NCBI GenBank assembly: GCA_002413785.1
Contig: DHXR01000042.1
Coordinates: 1 to 64,000 of the forward strand
Source of the DNA: Mucilaginibacter sp. UBA5151
Lineage (GTDB): Bacteria; Bacteroidota; Bacteroidia; Sphingobacteriales; Sphingobacteriaceae
DNA: 64,000 bases
Direction of reading: 5' to 3'
Part shown: positions 1 through 8,198 of the stretch, in pieces
How the letters are laid out: the number at the start of each line of letters is the position of its first letter
Numbering within the stretch: the stretch's first letter is position 1
Position numbers and translations under genes: made by a program
The notes under the pieces: model-generated
Told to the model about the DNA's origin: nothing
The model's input: the letters and a program-made list of their open reading frames with translations, nothing else
The model's database searches: none

Positions 1-11
1 GCCGGGGTTGC

Positions 12-165
12 GCCACAGCCACCTTGCCGTAGAGAGGGTGGACCAGCGCAGCAATGTCCGGGTGAGTAAACTCACCGCCAGGCATTAGCGCCAATGCCGC
101 TCGTATAGTTAACTCACCCCGACATTGCTTCGCTTGTCGACCCTCTCTGCCACAAGTGGCAAAGA
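12..165. repeat. Fold-back element with GCATTRGCG-type loop (copy A)
   Basis: Two inverted arms of about 38 bases, with a few mismatches, run from about 31-70 and 109-148 (left arm AGAGAGGGTGGAC..., right arm its complement). Weaker complementarity extends outwards to about 12 and 165. The loop holds a near-palindrome at 82-97 (GCATTAGCG/CCAATGC) inside a 27-base core that recurs with two mismatches at 58111-58137. The stem sequence is not shared with the other copies. The left boundary may extend beyond the window. No coding sequence is visible here. Confidence 0.75.
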
Positions 166-209
166 GGGTAAAAAGTCAGATTTACCTAATGACTCAATGA
201 CCCCTTCTA

Positions 210-1526
210 TTACACCACCAGATTCAGCAGCAACACCCCCGCTAAACCAGTAACGGAAATAATGGTTTCCATCAAGGACCAGGATCGTATCGTATCTTTG
301 ATCGACAGGTTAAAATATTCTTTAAAAAGCCAGAAACCGCCATCGTTAAGATGCGAAAAAGCAAGGCTGCCTGCGCCGATCGACAATACCATTAAATTGG
401 GATTGATGGTATGATCATGCATAACCAGGGTTTGAACAATACCGGCCGCTGTTAAGCCGGCAACCGTTGCCGAACCTAAACTTATACGGATGATCGCGGC
501 AATGAGCCATCCCAGGATAAGGGGTTGTAAATGAAAATCCTGCAAAAAGGTGGCGATATTTTTATCAGCGCCGCTATCGGTAAGTACGGCTTTAAAAGCG
601 CCGGAACCCGCTACAATCAGCAGGATCAGCGAAACGTCTTTTACCGCATCGCCACATACAATGGCAATATGCTTCATGCTTTTGCCATATCTGACACCCA
701 GGGTAAAAGTGGCAACAATCAGCGAAATGAGCATAACAATGGGCGCATCGCCGATAAATGCGATTAGTTTATGGACGCTCCCCTTACTATGATCAAAATT
801 AAGATATACCGTAGTTGTCATCAGTAAAATAACCGGCAGCAAGGCGGTTAAGAAACTGTTCGCGGCGCCCGGCAGCTTATCGTCAGGGATCTCATCAGCC
901 ATAAAGGTTGACAGCGGGTTTGAGGTAATGTTCTTTATTGTACGTGCGAATAAGGGCCCTGCAATGATGATAGCGGGCACAGCAATGATAAGTCCGTAAA
1001 ATAAGGTTGTGCCGATATTGGCATGAAAAATTACGACAAGCGCAGACGGCGATGGATGCGGCGGCAAAAAACCATGTGTTACCGACAGGGCCGCCAGCAT
1101 AGGCAAGCCTATATAAACCGCCTTCAACTTGTATTTGTAAACTATCGAAAAAATAAGCGGCACCATCAGCACAAAGCCCGTTTCAAAAAAAAGCGGGATG
1201 CCAATAATAAATCCAACCACTACCAGCGCCCATTGTATGTATTTAATGCCGAAGCCGTTGACCAACACTTCTGCGATTTTTTGGGCAGCGCCGCTGGTGG
1301 CAACCAACTTACCTATCATCGCACCCACGCAAATGATAATGGATATTTTGCCGAAAGTATCGCCGAGGCCGCTTTGTACCGATTTGGTGACCTTCTCTAA
1401 AGGTATCCCCAGCATCAGGCCGGCTATTAAAGAAACGATAAGGAAAGCTATAAAAGGGTTTAACTTAGCCCAGCTCACTAACAAAACGAGCAGGATAATG
1501 CAGAAAAGGATGGTTAATAGAGTCAT
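210..1526 (-). CDS. GntP-family gluconate/organic acid:H+ symporter
   Basis: This 438-residue protein is hydrophobic throughout, with about 12 predicted membrane segments and no cleavable signal. It resembles the GntP/gluconate permease family over its full length, including the conserved stretch GLPMLAALSVTHGFLPPHPS near residues 140-160. Family members import gluconate or related sugar acids across the inner membrane with protons. The exact substrate cannot be read from the sequence. The gene starts with ATG, stands alone and is divergent from the VOC gene at 1636. No gluconate kinase or dehydratase lies beside it, so a catabolic link is not shown here. Confidence 0.88.
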   Translation of the reverse strand: MTLLTILFCIILLVLLVSWAKLNPFIAFLIVSLIAGLMLGIPLEKVTKSVQSGLGDTFGKISIIICVGAMIGKLVATSGAAQKIAEVLVNGFGIKYIQWALVVVGFIIGIPLFFETGFVLMVPLIFSIVYKYKLKAVYIGLPMLAALSVTHGFLPPHPSPSALVVIFHANIGTTLFYGLIIAVPAIIIAGPLFARTIKNITSNPLSTFMADEIPDDKLPGAANSFLTALLPVILLMTTTVYLNFDHSKGSVHKLIAFIGDAPIVMLISLIVATFTLGVRYGKSMKHIAIVCGDAVKDVSLILLIVAGSGAFKAVLTDSGADKNIATFLQDFHLQPLILGWLIAAIIRISLGSATVAGLTAAGIVQTLVMHDHTINPNLMVLSIGAGSLAFSHLNDGGFWLFKEYFNLSIKDTIRSWSLMETIISVTGLAGVLLLNLVV

Positions 1527-1635
1527 TATTTATGGATATAAGAATTGATTTACAAGGACGAAAGTAATAACATTATTTAGTTTTGGAATTTTCTGACTGT
1601 AATTTCTTTGTACATTAGAATAAAAAATCACAATC

Positions 1636-2043
1636 ATGAAACTAATCGCTTACCTAAGCTTCCCCGGGAATTGCGAGAAAGCCATTAACCACTACCAGAA
1701 AATTTTTAACGGGAATATCAGCGACCTCAGTCGTTTTGGGGATACTTTGCCGGTTGCGGATGATCAAAAAAACAGGGTAATGCATGCCAGGCTGGCCTTT
1801 GGCGATAACATGCTGATGTTTTCGGACAATATGCCGGGCGCCTCCGTTGATTTCGGGAATGGCATCAGTTTAAGCTTGGGGCTAACCGACGAAGCGCAGG
1901 CAAGGTCAATTTTCAGCCAGCTGGCCGAAGGCGGTAAAGTAACCATGCCCATGGAAAAACAATTCTGGGGCGCATTATTCGGCCAGGTGAAAGACCGCTA
2001 TGGGATTAACTGGATGATTAATTGCGATTTGGTTCATAGTTGA
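1636..2043 (+). CDS. VOC (PhnB-like glyoxalase-fold) family protein
   Basis: This 135-residue protein has the paired beta-alpha-beta-beta-beta modules of the vicinal oxygen chelate fold. It opens with YLSFPGNCEKAINHYQKIF and ends with WGALFGQVKDRYGINWMIN, both typical of PhnB/'3-demethylubiquinone methyltransferase-like' VOC proteins. These are small cytoplasmic dimers with a possible metal or small-molecule pocket, and most have no known substrate. The start is the ATG at 1636. A word-type repeat begins almost at the stop codon. A truncated relative of this family is at 33948-34061. Confidence 0.85.
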   Translation: MKLIAYLSFPGNCEKAINHYQKIFNGNISDLSRFGDTLPVADDQKNRVMHARLAFGDNMLMFSDNMPGASVDFGNGISLSLGLTDEAQARSIFSQLAEGGKVTMPMEKQFWGALFGQVKDRYGINWMINCDLVHS

Positions 2044-2151
2044 TAGTTGATGGTTCATAGCTAAATTTTCGCTTTTTGTCATCCTGAGCGCAGCGAAGGA
2101 TCTTCTACGCCCTGCAATTTCCGCCATGCATAGTCCTTAACCCGCTATTTG

Positions 2152-2290
2152 TCTGAATCAGAATTTTCAGAATTAAAGAATTAGCAGAATATAATCCGCC
2201 CGCATCTTGAAAATTCTTACATTCTGTAAACGGCGCAGCCCTCTTGAACGCCATTGAAAACAAACAACAGGTGAAAAATTCTGATTCAGA
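2152..2290. repeat. MITE-like element with 14-bp inverted ends (copy 1)
   Basis: The element starts with TCTGAATCAGAATT (2152-2165) and ends with its exact complement (2277-2290), 139 bases in all. Internal words such as ATTCTGTAAACGGCG and AGCCCTC are shared with the copies at 12457-12596, 10396-10483 (partial) and 27944-28003 (end fragment). No open reading frame fits inside, so it would depend on a transposase elsewhere. Confidence 0.75.
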
Positions 2291-2314
2291 AAAAGATGTC
2301 CCCGGGCCCCGCTG

Positions 2315-2482
2315 CCGCAAGCGTCCCCGCTTGTGGCCCGCATGCTAAGTAAACGCAATGTATTACCGGCCTTGTATTTATCCCACTGTTTTAGGGTTTT
2401 ACATCTTAATCATTAATCACCTTAACCATCGCCTGGCCTATCGGCTACCTGGCATGCGGGCCACAAGCGGGGACGCTTGCGG
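2315..2482. repeat. Fold-back element with 31-bp perfect arms
   Basis: Bases 2315-2345 are perfectly complementary to 2452-2482 (31 of 31). The arms contain GCAAGCGTCCCCGCTTG, which can itself fold. The 106-base loop is AT-rich and lacks the GCATTRGCG core of copies A, B and C. The element lies 25 bases from the MITE copy and just beyond the 3' end of the nuclease gene. It could act as a bidirectional terminator for the convergent genes, which is an inference. Confidence 0.8.
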
Positions 2483-2519
2483 TGCGGTGTAAAAATGGTA
2501 AATTGCATTTGCAAGCTAA

Positions 2520-3686
2520 TTACATTTCTAAACCTTTAGTCAATTCAATCAAATACTGGATTCTATCCATTAAATGATCTTTCATACGACCATCACTAAT
2601 CGCTTCCCATGCTTGAAATTTGCTCCAATTATTATAAGGTTCACCAAGTCTTTTAAACCATGGCCACCAAGCATTATTTTTAGGCGTATTGTGTGGAAGG
2701 CTTTTAATCTTATCCCTAACAGTAGTAGGAATTGGGAAGTCGTTTGGATTCTTTTTAGTACTAACACCATAAACTAAATCCTTATCATAGTTTTGAAACT
2801 GAATACCAATATTAACATATTTCCATTCAGGTCGCCATATCCAAATGCCACTGTAATTCTTATTAAACGAAATACCATATGCACATTCTAATCCAATATC
2901 CATACATGCTTTTTCAATTATTTCGCCAAAATCGTTTGAAACTTTGTCACACGCTTTATCTAAATTATCAGCTATAGCAAATGATGCCTCTAAATTTGAT
3001 TTCAATAAATCACTTAATTCTTCTTGCATGGTTTGGTTGAGGGTTTGATTGGTTAAGTATTTGATTAAGTTGATATAATGAGTTAAAGCTTCCCTAACAA
3101 TTGGGTTTATTGTCACTTCTTTACGACACAGCTCCAACCAATTTAAAATATCGTGTTTGTAGGAATAGCATTTGTAATGTACCCCATCTTCCATTTCGCC
3201 TTTACTGTTATCAGATGGTGGTTTGCCATCTAAAGTTAAATAAATGATGTCTGCCTTATCTGAGTATTTATGGTAACGTGTTAGCTGGTGGTCTTGATCA
3301 CCTGCGTATATTTTATTTTCAATTATAATTTGGTGGTAATGCTTATCCGTAATAACAATATCAATCCTTCCGCCCTGAGTTCCTTCTTCACGTATAGCCC
3401 CTATACCTTCTTCAACCTTCACTTTACAGGATTGTGTATCAATTAAATTCCCATTAAAACAAAATGCATTAACAAATAATTTCAGAAAAGTGTCTTTTTG
3501 TCCGTGACTACCATCCGGTTTCAATAACTCGGCGATGAACGCGGAGTGCATTCTCACTTCTGATGATTCAAGCTTGAGTATCCGAAAGACATTAAAATTC
3601 TCTCCGGTTAACTCATTGATTTTTTTATATCTGGTAGTTATTGCGTTTACTTGGTGAAGTAAGTTTTGAATTTGATGGGTTTCCAT
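2520..3686 (-). CDS. Stand-alone PD-(D/E)XK nuclease-family protein
   Basis: This 388-residue protein carries a PD-(D/E)XK core of the PDDEXK_4 type. After an early helix with the motif SSEVRMHSAFIAELLKP (residues 41-57) come GGRIDIVI with Asp109, IIIENKIYAGD with Glu123 and Lys125, and QLTRY (134-138). The C-terminal half is an uncharacterised, tryptophan-rich domain. Family members are predicted Mg-dependent DNA nucleases, and many sit in defence or mobile contexts. No methyltransferase, helicase or other partner is adjacent here. The gene appears more AT-rich than its neighbours and is flanked by repeats, which suggests transfer. The start is the ATG at 3686. Its role is unknown. Confidence 0.75.
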   Translation of the reverse strand: METHQIQNLLHQVNAITTRYKKINELTGENFNVFRILKLESSEVRMHSAFIAELLKPDGSHGQKDTFLKLFVNAFCFNGNLIDTQSCKVKVEEGIGAIREEGTQGGRIDIVITDKHYHQIIIENKIYAGDQDHQLTRYHKYSDKADIIYLTLDGKPPSDNSKGEMEDGVHYKCYSYKHDILNWLELCRKEVTINPIVREALTHYINLIKYLTNQTLNQTMQEELSDLLKSNLEASFAIADNLDKACDKVSNDFGEIIEKACMDIGLECAYGISFNKNYSGIWIWRPEWKYVNIGIQFQNYDKDLVYGVSTKKNPNDFPIPTTVRDKIKSLPHNTPKNNAWWPWFKRLGEPYNNWSKFQAWEAISDGRMKDHLMDRIQYLIELTKGLEM

Positions 3687-3808
3687 TTAAAGAGTTAAGG
3701 TTTCACAAGGTAATACTTTTAAATCGACATCTGCAAGCTTTATCAACTTTCAAAAAGTTGACAAATCTAGCCCCCATCAACAACATAATACCTTATCCAA
3801 TTATTCGT

Positions 3809-3816
3809 TATCTTTG
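3809..3816 (+). promoter_or_regulatory. Bacteroidota -7 promoter box
   Basis: TATCTTTG matches the Bacteroidota -7 consensus TAnnTTTG. It lies 21 bases before the ATG at 3838, so transcription would start at about 3821. This excludes the upstream in-frame TTG (3814) and ATG (3820) as starts. No clear -33 box is visible. Confidence 0.55.
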
Positions 3817-3837
3817 GACATGGGAACAAGCGGGAAC

Positions 3838-5145
3838 ATGAGATACAAAAAACACCTTTCACCTTTTACCTTTCGCCTTTCACCTTTTCCCACTAAATAC
3901 CTTTTAGCTTTCGCCTTTCTCCTTTTACCTATCCTAACAAGGGCGGCATCCATACTCATCCCTATGGATGATGAACAAAAGGACCACCTGAAATCGTATG
4001 GTATCGCTTTCTGGACGCTTAAAAACGGCGTAGAAGTTGACTGGCTGCTTAATTACCGGGGCGGTAGCTTTATGATGAAGTACGATCAAAAAGTTGAACA
4101 GGAATGTAAGATCCGCGGGGTTAGCTACGAGGTATTGGCTGATGCCAGGGTCGATCAGATACTAAGGGAAGTTAGCGACCCATCGGTAAATATGGATGTG
4201 GTAAAGCTGGAAAAAGCCCCTAAAATGGCGGTGTATTCGCCTAAAAATAAATTGCCCTGGGACGATGCCGTAACCCTCGTTTTAAAATATGCCGAGATTC
4301 CTTATGATGTGGTGTACGATGAGGAAGTGATCCGCGGCGACCTGCCTAAATACGACTGGCTGCACCTGCACCACGAAGATTTTACCGGGCAGTACAGCAA
4401 ATTTTACGGCGCTTTCAGGTATGCGGAATGGTATAATGATGATGTTAAGATACAGGAAGCGACAGCGCATAAACTGGGCTTCAAAAAAGTATCGGAAATG
4501 AAACGGGCCGTTGCCGAAAATATCCGTGATTTTTGCGCAGGCGGCGGTTTCCTTTTTGCAATGTGTTCGGGTACGGATACTTTTGATATTGCACTTGCCG
4601 CAGCCAATACCGATATATGCGAACCGATGTTTGACGGCGATGCCGCCGACCCCGATGCACAATCGAAATTAGATTTCAGCCAGACCTTTGCCTTTCAGAA
4701 TTTTACACTGGATATGAACCCGATGTCGCACCAGTTCAGCAATATTGATGTTACGGCTACCAGGCAGGTGGAGCGCACCCGCGACTTTTTTACCTTGTTT
4801 GATTTTTCGGCAAAATGGGATGTTGTCCCAAGTATGCTTACCCAGGACCATGATAAAGTAATTAAAGGTTTTATGGGCCTTACCACCGCCTTTAATGAAA
4901 AATTTATAAAACCGGGGGTAACCATTATGGGTGAAATGAAAAGCAATAACGAAGCCCGCTACATCCACGGCGAATACGGAAAAGGACAATGGACATTTTA
5001 TGGCGGTCACGACCCGGAAGATTACCAGCATATTGTAGGCGACCCGCCAACCGATTTAAAACTTCACCCAAATTCGCCGGGCTACAGGCTTATTTTAAAT
5101 AATGTATTGTTCCCGGCGGCGAAGAAGAAGAAACAGAAGACTTAG
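3838..5145 (+). CDS. Secreted protein of the Bacteroidota 'asparagine synthetase B-like' family
   Basis: This 435-residue protein has an N-terminal signal sequence ending near PILTRAAS. It resembles proteins commonly labelled asparagine synthetase B in Bacteroidota, but it shows neither an N-terminal catalytic cysteine nor the ATP-pyrophosphatase loop of AsnB. That label is therefore unlikely to be functional. Conserved-looking stretches are LNYRGGSFMMKYD (about residues 53-65), WLHLHHEDFTGQ, and a late GKGQWTFYGGHDPEDYQH. The role is unknown and is probably periplasmic. Residues 5-33 are encoded by CACCTTT/TCGCCTTT word repeats, so the signal peptide looks repeat-derived. The start was chosen from the promoter box at 3809. 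Confidence 0.72.
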   Translation: MRYKKHLSPFTFRLSPFPTKYLLAFAFLLLPILTRAASILIPMDDEQKDHLKSYGIAFWTLKNGVEVDWLLNYRGGSFMMKYDQKVEQECKIRGVSYEVLADARVDQILREVSDPSVNMDVVKLEKAPKMAVYSPKNKLPWDDAVTLVLKYAEIPYDVVYDEEVIRGDLPKYDWLHLHHEDFTGQYSKFYGAFRYAEWYNDDVKIQEATAHKLGFKKVSEMKRAVAENIRDFCAGGGFLFAMCSGTDTFDIALAAANTDICEPMFDGDAADPDAQSKLDFSQTFAFQNFTLDMNPMSHQFSNIDVTATRQVERTRDFFTLFDFSAKWDVVPSMLTQDHDKVIKGFMGLTTAFNEKFIKPGVTIMGEMKSNNEARYIHGEYGKGQWTFYGGHDPEDYQHIVGDPPTDLKLHPNSPGYRLILNNVLFPAAKKKKQKT

Positions 5146-5274
5146 TGAGCAGTTGGCAGTGAGCAGTTGGACAGTTGGCAGCATAAATTTAGTTTGCAGT
5201 TTCGAGTTTGTCGCTGGATTTTATGCGAACTAAGAAGTCTTGTTATCTCAATAAAAACACTGCCTACTGCAAAC
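5146..5274. repeat. GCAGTTGGCAGT word repeat between convergent genes
   Basis: Immediately after the stop at 5145 the unit CAGTTGGCAGTGAG is repeated about three times (5146-5181). Further CTGCAAAC/TTTGCAGTTT words follow up to the porin stop codon. The same family is at 15596-15716. No gene fits here. Confidence 0.6.
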
Positions 5275-7383
5275 TCAATTATAAAACGCCCACGATACGC
5301 CGACCTTCAGGATGCGGTCCATTTGGGGGTATCGGTTTACGGTATAATAGCCGGGGCTCAGTAATCCCTGGTTTACATAATCGTACATCACAAAGAAATT
5401 GGTATGCTGCAGGGTTGCTTTAAAAAACACAGTTGCTATAGGGTATGATGAAAACGTAACATTTGCCCCGTTATAAAACTGGCCAAGACCCGTTGCATAC
5501 GATGGTGCCACATATTCGGAATTATAACGCACGTTGATACCTATATTTGAGTACAATACATTAAATAACAGCGTTTTATAATACAAACTGCAATAGTTAT
5601 AAAACTCCGGTGTGCGTAAGGTTGATTGAAAATCCGTTTTCTGATATACTACATAATCATCAAAATGCCATCTGTGCCAGGCAAAGCTTTTACCCAAACT
5701 TACTTTTAGCAAGTTAATATTAGCGCCAATTTGTGCAGGCGTGGCGTCAATACCTCCCGGCTGGGCGGCAAAATATAAATAGTCACTTATCAAAAAGTAT
5801 TCGGCCTTCAAATCAAGCTTTATTACATCGTTTATATAGTTAAATGATATACTGTTTGTTTTTTGATTCTTAAACTTATCGTGAAAAATAAAGTGATCTG
5901 ATATCCAATTGGTATAAACCATCGGCGGGGCGCTGCTTTGGGAATAGCCTTCAAAAACTATCCTGCCTGCCTTGCTATTGCCTGCCAGGTTAAGTTTTGC
6001 ATCGTATAAAAAATCCCCGGCATCCCGCCCCTGGGCAATTTGCTGCAGATCCCCTTCAAGGCCCATCCTGTCGTTAAGCCGGTAACTGAATTTGGCTTTC
6101 AATGTAATGTTCTGGAATGATGCGCCCTGTACCTTTGTTGCCTGGTTAACTTTAACGCCATACTGGTTTAAAGCTGTATCCCGTACGGACTGGTTATACT
6201 GGTAATAATCCTGCGTAAGGCCCAAATCAAGTTTTACCTCATTCTTAATAAATTTCGCGTTTTTACTCCGCAGGTAAAAGCTGTACGAGAAATCGTTTTG
6301 AAGGTGCGTAACTGTAAGCGAATCCCTGGCGTAGTTTGATTCGAAATAATAATCAGGGAAAACGTTATAGGTATCCGGGTCATTCTGTTTAAAATTATAT
6401 TTCCGGGTATTATAATTCAGCGTGTAGGCCACACGCTGTGTCGGCAAAATACTGGCGGAATTACCCGCACCCTTTTTAAGACTGTCGATGCGCCCGATAT
6501 AATAAGATTGTTTTAAATAAATGCCGCTCCCGGTCCATTGCTCATAAGTATTTGGCAAACGCACCGGCTCCGCCGTTTTATCAATCGACCCGACTTTAAA
6601 AATAGAATCCTTTTGTATTGAACCGGTTTCGGGTGTCTTTAAATTATTATATATGATATTTCCGAGCAGGTTATATCTTTTATTTTTCGATTCGTACCAG
6701 GAAAAAACGCCAACATTTACATCGCTGACATTTTGAAGCAACTGGCCAACGTTGCTGTAAAAACCCTGCGACCCTATGAAATTCAAATTAAAACCCACAT
6801 TGAGCTGCGGGTTGACATTTTGGGTATGCAGCACTTTAAATATCTGTTCTTTAAGACCGCCTGTCACCATGTAAAGATCGGTATAAGGCACACGGGCACG
6901 GTAATAATTTATATCCTGCGGATTTAATAAATAAGCATCGAGGGTATGCAGCCCGGCATCAAACCCAATGGTTTTTGATGGCTCGTACAGCAGGCTCCGT
7001 TCATCGCGGCCTGTGTTGCCCAAACTTATTTTAGGGCTGCGCGGCTGATCAAGCGGACTGTAATTTTCAAAATTATACAGGCCGGTATCTAATCGTAATA
7101 ACCGGGTGCTGTCTTTTAATAAACGCTCATTGGTGTACCTGATAAATTTCGAGCTGAAAATCACAGTATCTTTCTTTTTATCCAACTTCTTCCGCAACGA
7201 ATCCAGTTGCTGGTCGGTAGTATATACTTTAGCGGTACCAGTATCGCGGGTATTCATCCGCTGCTGGTTTGGGTAATTGGGGTTATTACCCGGATAATTG
7301 GGATTATTTGTTGACTGCGCGAAAACAGTTTGCGCAAATGTGCAAATCAATATTAATAGTATGTACTTCAACTTATCAGGCAT
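5275..7383 (-). CDS. Putative porin (large outer-membrane beta-barrel)
   Basis: This 702-residue protein has a signal peptide ending at VFAQ and a short Asn/Pro-rich segment (NPNYPGNN repeats, about residues 24-42). A long series of alternating polar/aromatic strands follows, ending in an aromatic residue and Asn (VSWAFYN), as in outer-membrane barrels. It matches the Bacteroidota 'putative porin' family. The in-frame TTG at 7386 is passed over for the ATG at 7383, which overlaps the stop of the upstream phosphorylase gene (TGATG). It is the last gene of the lpxK-phosphorylase-porin unit. The cargo is unknown, and diffusion of nucleosides would fit the neighbour but is only inference. Confidence 0.82.
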   Translation of the reverse strand: MPDKLKYILLILICTFAQTVFAQSTNNPNYPGNNPNYPNQQRMNTRDTGTAKVYTTDQQLDSLRKKLDKKKDTVIFSSKFIRYTNERLLKDSTRLLRLDTGLYNFENYSPLDQPRSPKISLGNTGRDERSLLYEPSKTIGFDAGLHTLDAYLLNPQDINYYRARVPYTDLYMVTGGLKEQIFKVLHTQNVNPQLNVGFNLNFIGSQGFYSNVGQLLQNVSDVNVGVFSWYESKNKRYNLLGNIIYNNLKTPETGSIQKDSIFKVGSIDKTAEPVRLPNTYEQWTGSGIYLKQSYYIGRIDSLKKGAGNSASILPTQRVAYTLNYNTRKYNFKQNDPDTYNVFPDYYFESNYARDSLTVTHLQNDFSYSFYLRSKNAKFIKNEVKLDLGLTQDYYQYNQSVRDTALNQYGVKVNQATKVQGASFQNITLKAKFSYRLNDRMGLEGDLQQIAQGRDAGDFLYDAKLNLAGNSKAGRIVFEGYSQSSAPPMVYTNWISDHFIFHDKFKNQKTNSISFNYINDVIKLDLKAEYFLISDYLYFAAQPGGIDATPAQIGANINLLKVSLGKSFAWHRWHFDDYVVYQKTDFQSTLRTPEFYNYCSLYYKTLLFNVLYSNIGINVRYNSEYVAPSYATGLGQFYNGANVTFSSYPIATVFFKATLQHTNFFVMYDYVNQGLLSPGYYTVNRYPQMDRILKVGVSWAFYN

Positions 7384-8198
7384 CAAAAACCAGCTATCAA
7401 TTCTTTTAGTATCAACGTCATTTTAGGTTCCGCCTCGTATGCCACCGCCAACATCTCCTCAACCGATACAGGCTGCAATGTTTCAGGAAAACCTTCATCA
7501 GTCAGCACCGAAACGGCGAATACCGGCAAACCCATGTGGTTGGCCACTATTACTTCGGGCACGGTACTCATCCCAACGGCGTCACCACCAATTATCCGCA
7601 AATATTTATACTCGGCCTTTGTTTCAAGGTTGGGGCCGGTTACAGCAACATAAACTCCCTTATGGCATATTATATTGTTTGCCGCCGCTATATCTAATGC
7701 TTTATCAATTAAATCTCTTTTATAAGGCTGGCTCATATCGGGGAAACGCGGACCAAGCTCCGGTTCATTCCTTCCCACCAGCGGATTTTGCGACTGTAAG
7801 TTAATATGGTCTTCAATCACCATCAGATCGCCTTTTTTAAAGGCCGGGTTCAATGAGCCACTGGCATTTGACACAAAAATGGCTTTTATACCCAGCATTT
7901 TCATTACCCTTACCGGGAAAGTGATCTGCTGCATGGTATAGCCTTCGTAATAATGCAAACGTCCCTGCATGGCAACAACCTTTACCCCATTTAGTTTGCC
8001 AAAAATCAATTTGCCTGAATGGAACTCCAGTGTCGAGATCGGAAAATCGGGAATATTGGCGTACATCAGCTGTTTTTCAACTTCCATTTCGGCAACCAGT
8101 CCGCCAAGGCCTGTTCCTAATATTATACCCACCTCCGGCACAAAATCGCCGATGCGGTTTTTAATGTATTCGGTGGTGTGTTGTATGCGCTCTAACAT
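7383..8198 (-). CDS. punA: Purine-nucleoside phosphorylase
   Basis: This 271-residue cytoplasmic enzyme splits purine nucleosides with phosphate into free base and ribose-1-phosphate for purine salvage. It has the trimeric PNP signatures: GTGLGGL (phosphate site, about residues 29-35), STLEFHSGK, VAMQGRLHYYEGY, VSNASGSLNP, and the base-binding VTGPNLETKAEY and GMSTVPEVIVANH. The length is normal for the family. The ATG at 8198 was preferred over an in-frame TTG at 8204. The gene begins 38 bases inside the 3' end of lpxK and ends on the porin start, so the three genes are probably translated from one mRNA. The symbol is by family and the naming is not certain. Confidence 0.92.
   Translation of the reverse strand: MLERIQHTTEYIKNRIGDFVPEVGIILGTGLGGLVAEMEVEKQLMYANIPDFPISTLEFHSGKLIFGKLNGVKVVAMQGRLHYYEGYTMQQITFPVRVMKMLGIKAIFVSNASGSLNPAFKKGDLMVIEDHINLQSQNPLVGRNEPELGPRFPDMSQPYKRDLIDKALDIAAANNIICHKGVYVAVTGPNLETKAEYKYLRIIGGDAVGMSTVPEVIVANHMGLPVFAVSVLTDEGFPETLQPVSVEEMLAVAYEAEPKMTLILKELIAGF

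Larger units (their letters stand above)
2044..2519. other. Repeat-filled intergenic region
   Basis: I see no gene in this 476-base gap. It holds a GATAGTTGATGGTTCATAG word repeat at the start and a GTCATCCTGAGCGCAGCG unit at 2079-2112. That unit is found inverted inside both 392-base repeats at 53.5 and 56.2 kb. A MITE copy (2152-2290) and a fold-back element (2315-2482) follow and are listed separately. Several repeat families have accumulated between two convergent genes, where insertions do little harm. Confidence 0.8.

Noticed and set aside
531..1548. Several plus-strand open frames opposite the GntP gene
   Set aside because: They are antisense shadows of a gene with clear membrane-protein sequence on the minus strand.
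3838..5145. Functional annotation as asparagine synthetase B
   Set aside because: No N-terminal Cys glutaminase, no ATP-pyrophosphatase motif and an export signal; the family label appears to be inherited without functional support.
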